From positions 1 through 23,666 of IMG/VR virus record IMGVR_UViG_3300019889_000231: a stretch of 23,666 nucleotides of DNA. One strand, 5' to 3'. Below, piece after piece: positions 13,083-18,509 of the stretch. A model generated the notes under the pieces. It was given only the letters and a program-made list of their open reading frames with translations, did no database searches and had not been told where the DNA came from. The DNA is from a virus. Made by a program: the position numbers and the translations under genes. The first letter of the stretch is position 1; every line of letters begins with the position of its first letter.

Positions 13083-14310
13083 TGTGGGCATCATCCAGAG
13101 CCTTAACAAATGGCGCGTAATGCAGGTAGATCATTTTAGTGTCCACATGCCCCATCATCCGGGCAAGTTCTTCAGGTCGCTGTCCCGCAATAAGCTGTCG
13201 CACCGCAAATGTGTGACGCAGCATTTTCACGTTTGCATCCTTGGTCTGAACCTGTCCCCGCTTATCCCGTGTGGGTAGCTCGACGTATTCGATGCCAGCA
13301 GCATCGAGCACCGCAGAGACGCGCTTCGACCACTTCTCCTGGTCGTGCCTAAGCTTCAGTCCATCCGTCCGGAATGGCATCTCCGCAGTTGTGCCAGACT
13401 CCAGAGGAATATCCCGCAACTCTGCCGCCAGCGCGACGGAGATCGGGATCACCGCTTGCACGCCGGTCTTGAGCCTCTTGTACCGGTATACGTAGACCTT
13501 TCGTTTATCGACCATGGTGGCCTCGATCCTGCTTACTTCGAACAGCACGGCGTCGCTCACATCTGCTCCGGTATGGAGCAACAGATTAATGAATGCTCGC
13601 AACCGTGGAGCGTAGTTGCCTCTTCGAGCGATAGGCAAATTGCGGGGCATACTTGATTCCACGTTCGCAAACATGTCAGCTACCTGTGCATCGGTGTACG
13701 GTCCCTGAACGTGGTCGCCGTCCACCTTCGACCTATGGATGCTGGCGGCCGGGGATTGTTCAAGAACGCCGCGTTTCTCCCAAAACAAGAACATAGTGCG
13801 AACGCAACTCCACCTCTGCGCCTTCGTTGACGGCGCGTAATGGGACCACGCCGACGACGAGTACCAGCGTTCAAGATGCAGGGGTGTGATGCCTTGGACG
13901 TACTCAATTCCATGACGCTCGCCCCAGACGATCAACTTCCCCTTGAGAGTGACGTACTGCGCGATAGTGCTCGAAGTCTCTCCAAGGTCACGCTTCCGAC
14001 TTTCGATGAATAGCTTGCAAGCGTCCAAGATGGTCATCCGTCCGTGATCGCGTTTCGCGGAGGTCGCCCGCGCCGCCGCGATCTCTGGGTCCATACCACG
14101 CAGCGCATCGGATGCCATCCGCTCCGCCTCACTCCATCTCGGCGTGTTCAGAGATTTTCGGCTCTGTCTCCCAGTTTCCCTCCTCCAGAGGTAAATCCAT
14201 TTCGGACAGGAGCAGGTGTTGTATTCGGGATCACTGGCGCGTGAACAGTCAACTGAGTGCCGGGTGTATGCCCTCACGCTGCCATGCGCGGACTTCTGAA
14301 GGTTTTTCAC
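13057..14310 (-). CDS. int: Tyrosine recombinase (phage integrase)
   Basis: A 417-residue integrase if it starts at GTG 14308-14310; a TTG at 14356-14358 is possible, and neither has a clear ribosome binding site. The N-terminus has a Cys-rich arm-binding-like part (VDCSRASDPEYNTCSCPKW); the core-binding domain spans about 90-195. Catalytic residues by motif: K281 (RLKTG), R365 in the KMLRHTFAVRQL box (K362 where His is usual), H388 (MMGHVDT) and Y398 (LHYAPF). The first catalytic Arg, expected in TGxR, is Asp (HTGAD250VSDA). The substitution could disable or alter the enzyme. Position next to an excisionase-like gene supports a phage integrase. Confidence 0.85.
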   Translation of the reverse strand: MKNLQKSAHGSVRAYTRHSVDCSRASDPEYNTCSCPKWIYLWRRETGRQSRKSLNTPRWSEAERMASDALRGMDPEIAAARATSAKRDHGRMTILDACKLFIESRKRDLGETSSTIAQYVTLKGKLIVWGERHGIEYVQGITPLHLERWYSSSAWSHYAPSTKAQRWSCVRTMFLFWEKRGVLEQSPAASIHRSKVDGDHVQGPYTDAQVADMFANVESSMPRNLPIARRGNYAPRLRAFINLLLHTGADVSDAVLFEVSRIEATMVDKRKVYVYRYKRLKTGVQAVIPISVALAAELRDIPLESGTTAEMPFRTDGLKLRHDQEKWSKRVSAVLDAAGIEYVELPTRDKRGQVQTKDANVKMLRHTFAVRQLIAGQRPEELARMMGHVDTKMIYLHYAPFVKALDDAHIRRVVSVW

Positions 14311-14402
14311 AGCGGCAGGATAGCACCAACGTCCGGCCAGCGTACACAAAAATCTCAATTAGCGTGGAACCCCTATGCCTATTGAGTTTTACGCGAGCCG
14401 CA

Positions 14403-14434
14403 TTCGTATACGAAGTACCTTCCAGCCGTTCGTA
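14403..14434. promoter_or_regulatory. Palindrome TTCGTATACGAA upstream of the integrase
   Basis: A perfect 12-bp palindrome (14403-14414) lies just upstream of the integrase gene, and its half-site TTCGTA returns at 14429-14434. This is the shape of a repressor operator, or an arm-type integrase site. The surrounding 14359-14659 stretch has no gene that I can support. Confidence 0.4.
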
Positions 14435-14603
14435 GAACCGTAAGTTTATGATTCCGCTAGGGTGAAAATGGCATAAAAGGCACAGAAGTCACTCACTGAC
14501 GTGCAGCCAGTGTACAAGAGAATACATCCGTGTACGCTGGGAGTACTCCAACAACTGTCGCTTATCTGTGGCGAATCTCTCCCCGCAACCATCCACAAAC
14601 ACG

Positions 14604-14636
14604 AAGGGGGCGGCCAAAATTTCTGGCTACCCCCTT
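14604..14636 (-). terminator. Stem-loop after the 70-aa gene, possible terminator
   Basis: AAGGGGG (14604-14610) pairs with CCCCCTT (14630-14636), with an inner GCC/GGC stem (14613-14615 with 14625-14627). It lies 24-56 nt downstream of the leftward 70-aa gene's stop. There is only a weak T-rich stretch after it, so it may be a partly rho-independent terminator between this gene and the integrase. Confidence 0.4.
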
Positions 14637-14659
14637 GGGATGGTGCAGATGTCTAAGAT

Positions 14660-14872
14660 TCAGTAGCTGTAGTCGCCTGACTTTTCCTGATAGAACTTCT
14701 TCATCTCCAGCCTATCGCGCTCTGGATCGATTCCTGACGCCTCGATCTCCAATCTACTCTTCCAACCCTTCACTGGTGGCCAAGACACACCCCAAGCCTC
14801 CAGTTGCTTCCTGGTCCATCCAGGGCCGCCATTGCTTGTCTTTGCTGCCAAAATTTCTTCTCGTGTTGGCAT
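14660..14872 (-). CDS. Small protein of unknown function, 70 aa
   Basis: ATG at 14870-14872. The protein has a charged N-terminus (MPTREEILAA), then GPGWTRKQLEAWGVSWPPVKGWKSRLE, a short helix with Trp-Gly turns that resembles phage proteins with a WTRxQLExWGVxWPPxxGWKxxL pattern, seen next to homing or HNH proteins. The end is charged (DPERDRLEMKKFYQEK). No Shine-Dalgarno site is visible; the gene is fed from an AT-rich repeat patch and may be leaderless. Codon use and the natural sequence support a real gene. Confidence 0.6.
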   Translation of the reverse strand: MPTREEILAAKTSNGGPGWTRKQLEAWGVSWPPVKGWKSRLEIEASGIDPERDRLEMKKFYQEKSGDYSY

Positions 14873-14911
14873 ATGTAATATATGTAATAAATCTAATAAT
14901 ACTAATAATAC
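14871..14911. repeat. AT-rich patch with two pairs of 9-bp tandem repeats
   Basis: ATATGTAAT occurs twice in tandem (14871-14888) and TAATAATAC twice in tandem (14894-14911), in a stretch of nearly pure A/T (to about 14935) within a GC-rich genome. It touches the start of the 70-aa gene. It may be a promoter and operator, a DNA-unwinding element, or a site for integration host factor-like proteins. Confidence 0.7.
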
Positions 14912-15051
14912 TTAATACATATAAGCTTCTAATCCAATCGGACGGGAAGCGAGTTCAGGACAATGCGGAACCGGACGGCTAGGCTCATGAAGCTCCTAAC
15001 CTAACGGCTCCGCTGTGTTCTCGGCGCGGGTGAGCTGAGACGAGGCACAAC

Positions 15052-15130
15052 GTACTCGGAGGGAAGTTTATCTAAGGAGACTGTTTCCATCCTCCCGTAC
15101 CTAACGAGGTCTCCCTCGGGTGAGTCACCC
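15052..15130. other. Folded region in a gene-poor stretch
   Basis: Between 14936 and 15244 I find no supported gene. The DNA has GTAC-(2)-GGAGG paired with CCTCC-(1)-GTAC (15052-15062 with 15091-15100), GGAGAC (15077-15082) with GTCTCC, and the near-perfect palindrome GGGTGA-G-TCACCC (15118-15130). These could be a small RNA, a leader of the gene at 15245, or attachment-site structure; there is no further evidence. Confidence 0.3.
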
Positions 15131-15244
15131 AAACCGGAACCCCGAACGACCCTGGGACAACAATGACCTTTGGCTCGTCAGCGAATAATTCTCCGCCTTT
15201 TTATCACTGGTTGTGTTTCCATGCAAGTGGCAGGGAAGGAAATT

Positions 15245-15400
15245 ATGAGCGACGAAATCGAAGACTGGGAAAACGCCATTGCACGCGATGACCGGCGAGA
15301 GGCTATGCGGTCCGGCCTGCCTCAATCCTCACCAACCGTTCCCTTGACGCCTTCCGATGCAGTATTGCCTAGCCATTTATCTCAAAAGAGATTCCAATAG
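15245..15400 (+). CDS. Small acidic protein, 51 aa
   Basis: The ATG at 15245 follows GGAAGGAA. The protein begins MSDEIEDWENAIARDDRREAMRSG, a short acidic helix, then a Pro/Ser-rich tail. It is the first of a run of tiny rightward genes. Part of it (15311-15343) is a near copy of DNA at the end of the gene at 17583. No family is recognised. Confidence 0.5.
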   Translation: MSDEIEDWENAIARDDRREAMRSGLPQSSPTVPLTPSDAVLPSHLSQKRFQ

Positions 15401-15421
15401 GACTTTCCGGAGGCTCCAACG

Positions 15422-15586
15422 GTGCTGTTCCTTCTCGTCATCTTGATCCTCGTATTTGGCTTTGGTGGCTACCGCCTGGGGCCGGGGGTCGGCTACTACG
15501 GTGGCGGCGGTCTGGCGCTTATCCTGCTCATCGTCCTGCTGGTGATGTTGTTCGGCGGCGGCCTGGGATTCAATCACCGCTGGTAG
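15422..15586 (+). CDS. Small hydrophobic DUF3309-like membrane protein
   Basis: A 54-residue protein, below normal gene-calling size. It begins at GTG 15422 with GGAGG 8 nt upstream. Two hydrophobic segments (MLFLLVILILVFGFGG and LALILLIVLLVMLFGGG) flank a Gly/Tyr-rich turn (PGVGYYGGGG). This layout and length match the DUF3309 family of small membrane proteins, of unknown function. It sits in a membrane and lies just before another tiny membrane protein. Confidence 0.65.
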   Translation: MLFLLVILILVFGFGGYRLGPGVGYYGGGGLALILLIVLLVMLFGGGLGFNHRW

Positions 15587-15595
15587 GAGGCTTCC

Positions 15596-15760
15596 GTGTT
15601 GAGTTTGATCTTCCTCGTCCTTGCCCTGATCTGCTTCATCATCTCCGCCGCTGGCTACACGCCATCCCCACGCCCCATCAACCTCACTGCTCTAGGGCTG
15701 GCCTTCTGGGTACTCAGCATCCTGGTGGGTGGCGCTGGTGGTCACATGCTGCTCCGGTAG
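15596..15760 (+). CDS. Small two-segment membrane protein, 54 aa
   Basis: Starts at GTG 15596 with AGGAGG 5 nt upstream, 9 nt after the preceding gene. Two hydrophobic helices (SLIFLVLALICFIISAAGY and LGLAFWVLSILVGGAG) with a Pro-rich turn between them suggest a small inner-membrane protein. It is the same length as the DUF3309-like protein before it but is not obviously a copy. It might have a role at lysis or in the envelope; unknown. Confidence 0.6.
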   Translation: MLSLIFLVLALICFIISAAGYTPSPRPINLTALGLAFWVLSILVGGAGGHMLLR

Positions 15761-15765
15761 GGGAT

Positions 15766-16128
15766 GTGGCCCAGAAGATCCTTGTCGTCGATGACGATCC
15801 AGAGGTACGGCTGGCGCTGCAACTTCGCCTGGGGCACAGTGGGTACGTGGTGCTCTATGCCGTCAATGGAGCGAAGGCCATTGCGGATGCGGCGCAATAC
15901 GCGCCTGACTTGATCATCCTCGACATCGGGATGCCCATCGTCGATGGGTGGGCGGTACTGGAGCGGCTACGCGATAGCAAGATCCCGATCATCGTTCTCA
16001 GCGGCATCCACAAGCACGGCAATCGGGAGCGAGCCATGCTGGCCGGGGCCAGGGCCTTTCTCCAGAAACCCTTCGATGCCGGCCTGCTCATGGCAACCAT
16101 CGACTACGCAATAGGGGACAAATCGTGA
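15766..16128 (+). CDS. CheY-like single-domain response regulator
   Basis: A 120-residue protein consisting of only a receiver domain. It has the acidic pair D10-D11 in VVDDDPEV, the phosphoacceptor D53 (LIILDIGMP), S79 (IVLSG) in place of the usual Thr, and K101 (LQKPF). It has all that is needed to take a phosphate from a histidine kinase, and no output domain. The GTG at 15766 follows AGGGG closely. It is 5 nt after a membrane-protein gene and overlaps the holin-like gene as GTGA. A receiver gene in a phage cassette is unusual; it may tap into host signalling. Confidence 0.9.
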   Translation: MAQKILVVDDDPEVRLALQLRLGHSGYVVLYAVNGAKAIADAAQYAPDLIILDIGMPIVDGWAVLERLRDSKIPIIVLSGIHKHGNRERAMLAGARAFLQKPFDAGLLMATIDYAIGDKS

Positions 16129-16427
16129 CTGAAGCTGCAATGATTGCCATGATCGGCATCATCCCTACCACGTTGGCGGCGAGCACTGCCGCAGTGATTG
16201 GTATCCTGAATCGCAACACCATCAAAAAGGTGGAAACCAACGTAGACGGGAATCTGACCGAAGTGAAGAATCAGCTCGCCATTGCCATCGCAAACATTGC
16301 CCGCATGACCGAAGCGCTGGGCATTGCGCAAGGTGTGGCCGAAGAGAAAGAGCGCAACCGCTTGGCAGGTGACGCGAAGTACGCAGAAGGCGTCGAGGCG
16401 GAGAAGAGTCGCCATCCCGCCAGCTAG
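16125..16427 (+). CDS. Holin-like small membrane protein with coiled-coil tail
   Basis: A 100-residue protein starting at GTG 16125, overlapping the receiver gene stop. One hydrophobic N-terminal helix (residues 4-27, MIAMIGIIPTTLAASTAAVIGIL) precedes a charged helix (NTIKKVETNVDGNLTEVKNQLAIAIANIARMTEAL). This resembles many phage lysis-region proteins with one transmembrane helix and an NSxLxEL/VDGxLxxV tail. Holin activity is not shown and the family is divergent; no endolysin is nearby in the window. Confidence 0.55.
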   Translation: MTEAAMIAMIGIIPTTLAASTAAVIGILNRNTIKKVETNVDGNLTEVKNQLAIAIANIARMTEALGIAQGVAEEKERNRLAGDAKYAEGVEAEKSRHPAS

Positions 16428-16480
16428 CCTGGCTGCATCTATCTCGTACATAGGGACTTGCTCGACGGGCCGAGGGGGTT

Positions 16481-16489
16481 TGGTAAAAT
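16481..16489 (+). promoter_or_regulatory. Extended -10 promoter for the candidate RNA
   Basis: TGGTAAAAT at 16481-16489 is a TGn extended -10 element. It predicts a start near 16496, just before the first hairpin of the RNA at 16496-16720. No clear -35 is present. Confidence 0.45.
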
Positions 16490-16495
16490 GGGTTA

Positions 16496-16720
16496 ATCCC
16501 CGAGCCGAGTGAGTCGGCCCGAGGTTGCTGTACAAAGCCACTACTCTAATGCCACCAGAGTAGTAGCGCGGCGATCCACTGTAGCGGTACATGGATCGCA
16601 AGGTTGATGCGGATGCTCAGGTGCACTCGCAACTTCCTCCTTGTTGTGACTGAGATACCGATCCGGCTACTCGGAAGGTAGCCGGATCGGGCTGCTTATT
16701 AGGGCAACCTCGGTCTTTTC
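16496..16720 (+). ncRNA. Candidate multi-branched structured RNA, ~220 nt
   Basis: A dense set of perfect stems fits one structure. A 10-bp closing helix joins CCGAGGTTGC (16519-16528) to GCAACCTCGG (16704-16713). Before it is a hairpin GCCGA/TCGGC (16504-16508, 16514-16518). Within it are ACTACTCT/AGAGTAGT (16540-16564); GCGATCCA-TGTA/TACA-TGGATCGC with a GCGG loop (16571-16599); CTCAG/CTGAG enclosing TCGCAAC/GTTGTGA (16616-16654); and 13-bp CCGATCCGGCTAC/GTAGCCGGATCGG (16658-16690). TCTTTT follows the closing helix, as in a terminator, and an extended -10 box precedes. I do not recognise a known RNA (no tmRNA, 6S or RNase P signature). The alternative is a long leader for something downstream. 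Confidence 0.6.
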
Positions 16721-16859
16721 CGCTACTCCCCAAAAAACAGGCATATCTCCCACATCAGTCACAAGCACATCTCCGATTCTATCGGCGCACGGCTCTATGC
16801 AACAGGCCGAGGTGCCGGGTCAAACAACCTCACGGCGTCGAAGCAGAGAAGAATCGTCA

Positions 16860-17014
16860 CCTGCGATAGACTGGTCCCAGCAGCGGCGGCGCACAATTCC
16901 ATGGCCGGCAGTTTCCTTTCGAGGGACTCTACGTGCAGGAATCACTTCGGTGACTGGTTGCATGGGGCCGCTGCCTCAATCCTGCGATAACCTGATCCCC
17001 AGGCAGCGGCAGCG
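16860..17014. repeat. Imperfect direct repeat in a gene-free stretch
   Basis: From 16721 to 17203 I find no supported gene; the short open frames there have no family resemblance. The stretch holds an imperfect direct repeat of about 32 bp (16860-16891 and 16981-17014, both starting CCTGCGATA and ending in CAGCGGC-rich DNA), a 9-bp hairpin CCGCTGCCT/AGGCAGCGG (16968-17009) and a small TCAC-TTCG-GTGA hairpin (16942-16953). The hairpin half-site returns at 17594. Confidence 0.5.
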
Positions 17015-17092
17015 TGGAAGGACACGCGGCACATCTACCCAGAGACGACCCGTGGGGCACACAGGGCTGGAATCTGGGAGAGCCTGAACCCT

Positions 17093-17120
17093 AGTCGGTT
17101 ATCGAGGCCGGCCCGCTGCC
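17093..17120. repeat. Left copy of a direct repeat around an unknown gene
   Basis: This 28-bp stretch, ending GGCCCGCTGCC, is nearly repeated at 17575-17601 (about 24 of 28 positions, one gap). The two copies lie either side of the gene at 17204-17539. Together they look like the edges of an inserted segment. Confidence 0.5.
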
Positions 17121-17203
17121 AATAACCTCCGTCATTAAACTTCTGACACATCTCCTTTTTGGGGATGCGCTCGACGGGATACTCTGGTTTAGGGTGATCG
17201 GGC

Positions 17204-17539
17204 ATGATTGAAGCTGGCAATATTCGCGCTGAACTCTTGAGGACTCTACAGGATGAGCGGTCGCTTGATGAATTCGACGAATGGCTCACTCGGCATTCAT
17301 GGAATATGCATCGTGACTCATCGCCTGAGGCAATCGCTCTCGTAGGAGCGATCGAATCCGTGTTGGCTGACTTCGATAACGACAATATTGAGCACGACGA
17401 ATTGGTGGACCGGCTTAATCAATTGCTATATGGCGCAACACTCCGCGTAGTTCGATTTACCGGCAGCATGGGAAATGATCCTGTCGCTATATCTACTTCG
17501 GCTATGCCGTCTGTGATCAAGTTTTCGGTAGTGCTATAG
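17204..17539 (+). CDS. Protein of unknown function, 111 aa, possible moron
   Basis: ATG at 17204 with AGGG about 9 nt upstream. The protein begins MIEAGNIRAELLRTLQDERSLDEFDEWLTRHSWNM and continues with an acidic helical stretch (SVLADFDNDNIEHDELVDRLNQLL). This resembles small bacterial proteins of unknown function with an xFxDWLxxxxWN pattern and an SEDEL-like end. Its base composition is less GC-rich than the neighbours, it is read opposite to the genes downstream and it lies between two near-identical direct repeats, all of which suggests a moron-like insertion. Confidence 0.55.
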   Translation: MIEAGNIRAELLRTLQDERSLDEFDEWLTRHSWNMHRDSSPEAIALVGAIESVLADFDNDNIEHDELVDRLNQLLYGATLRVVRFTGSMGNDPVAISTSAMPSVIKFSVVL

Positions 17540-17574
17540 CTTCGATTAGCCGGGTAATCTCGCCGTAAACCGTA

Positions 17575-17608
17575 AGCCGGTATCAAGTCCGGCCCGCTGC
17601 CTCAATCC
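17575..17608. repeat. Right repeat copy, part of a dispersed family
   Basis: The right partner of the repeat at 17093. Its later part (CCGCTGCCTCAATCC, 17594-17608) also occurs exactly at 16968-16982. The stretch 17588-17623 matches 15311-15343 with a 3-bp gap and a few mismatches. This copy covers the 3' end of the gene at 17583, so the others may be remnants of that gene's end. Confidence 0.5.
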
Positions 17609-18509
17609 GCACAAACCGTTCCTTCCCCGGCTCCATCCCCGCATGACACTCCCGCTGGTAGACGCACGGGATCGGGAAGTCGCAGGTAGACAACTGCTGG
17701 TCCGGTAGCTCCGTCATGCCGGCCAGCCGCTCCAGCTTCCGCGCTGCCATGTCCCGCAATCTCTGCAATTCCACTTTCCCCGGCACCGGGATTTCCACCT
17801 TGAAACACACATCGCGAAGCACATCATCGTCCAGCATGGTCTGGAGCCACACCATGCGATCGATCTCGGCGCGGTCCTCCCTCCAGATGCGCTCCCAGGT
17901 GTCCCTGAAGTCTTCCGTGGTGGTGTGCTTCACCTTGCGGAATCGCAGCTTGTGATTCGTGGGATGGAGTAGCCCTTTCGTCCAGGGAGAATGGCGCCTG
18001 CCATCGCGCTGCACTCCCAGAATCAGGACCACCTGCTGCATCGGCATCTCGTAGGCCGCCACTTCTCCCAGCGAGTACCAGGAGCGGATCTCGGAGTAGT
18101 GACGATCGTCAGACCAGGAAGAAGCGAGCACGACCCTGCGTAGACGCGTTCCAGAGGGGTCAAGAAACGCTCCGGAGGTCCATCCTGTACTCAGAGGCTC
18201 CGGACGTGTCCACGGCTCTTCTCCGGGCTTCCTGATGGCGCTGGAGGTGATGTCAGCCAGGCAACTGTGATGCACGGCAGAATCGTAGATCTGATGCGAA
18301 TTGGTCTGCATCCCACGGTCCTTGGCGAGTTGCATGATCTCTTCGCCAGCCACCTCGCCAAAGTCGGTACGTTCGGCTTCCGTCACCGCGGCGGCGATCG
18401 CAGCCTGCAACATCTGTGTGCCATCCAGTCTGATGCGCTCCCAGTCGCGACCCCAGTACGCTCTTCTTTGGCACTGCTCGTAAGCGGATAGCAGGGATGC
18501 GGTGCTCAC
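17583..18509 (-). CDS. Fe-S nuclease-like phage protein, degenerate PD-(D/E)XK
   Basis: A 308-residue protein with the Cas4/AddB cysteine layout: one Cys near the N-terminus (LLSAYEQC13QRRAYW) and three at the C-terminus (C276, C282, C288 in TCDFPIPCVYQREC). The N-terminal SxxxxYxxCxRxAYW helix is also typical. The middle (SEIRSWYSLGEVAAYEMPMQQVVLILG) resembles the nuclease strand and the Q-x-x-Y-like helix, but the expected ExK is EIR, so catalysis may be lost or altered. The GTG overlaps the stop of the gene before as GTGA. It is beside the virion genes and may be an end-processing or packaging factor. The family call is inference. Confidence 0.5.
   Translation of the reverse strand: MSTASLLSAYEQCQRRAYWGRDWERIRLDGTQMLQAAIAAAVTEAERTDFGEVAGEEIMQLAKDRGMQTNSHQIYDSAVHHSCLADITSSAIRKPGEEPWTRPEPLSTGWTSGAFLDPSGTRLRRVVLASSWSDDRHYSEIRSWYSLGEVAAYEMPMQQVVLILGVQRDGRRHSPWTKGLLHPTNHKLRFRKVKHTTTEDFRDTWERIWREDRAEIDRMVWLQTMLDDDVLRDVCFKVEIPVPGKVELQRLRDMAARKLERLAGMTELPDQQLSTCDFPIPCVYQRECHAGMEPGKERFVRIEAAGRT

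Noticed and set aside
14530-14982. 150-codon plus-strand frame over the 70-aa gene
   Set aside because: It is antisense to a better gene, includes translated AT-rich repeats and has no ribosome site.
16797-17087. 96-codon plus-strand frame in the gene-free stretch
   Set aside because: Arg/Ser-rich translation without a family pattern, and it contains the hairpins and repeats noted there.
17035-17385. 116-codon minus-strand frame over the 17204 gene
   Set aside because: Ser/Arg-rich shadow of the better supported plus-strand gene.
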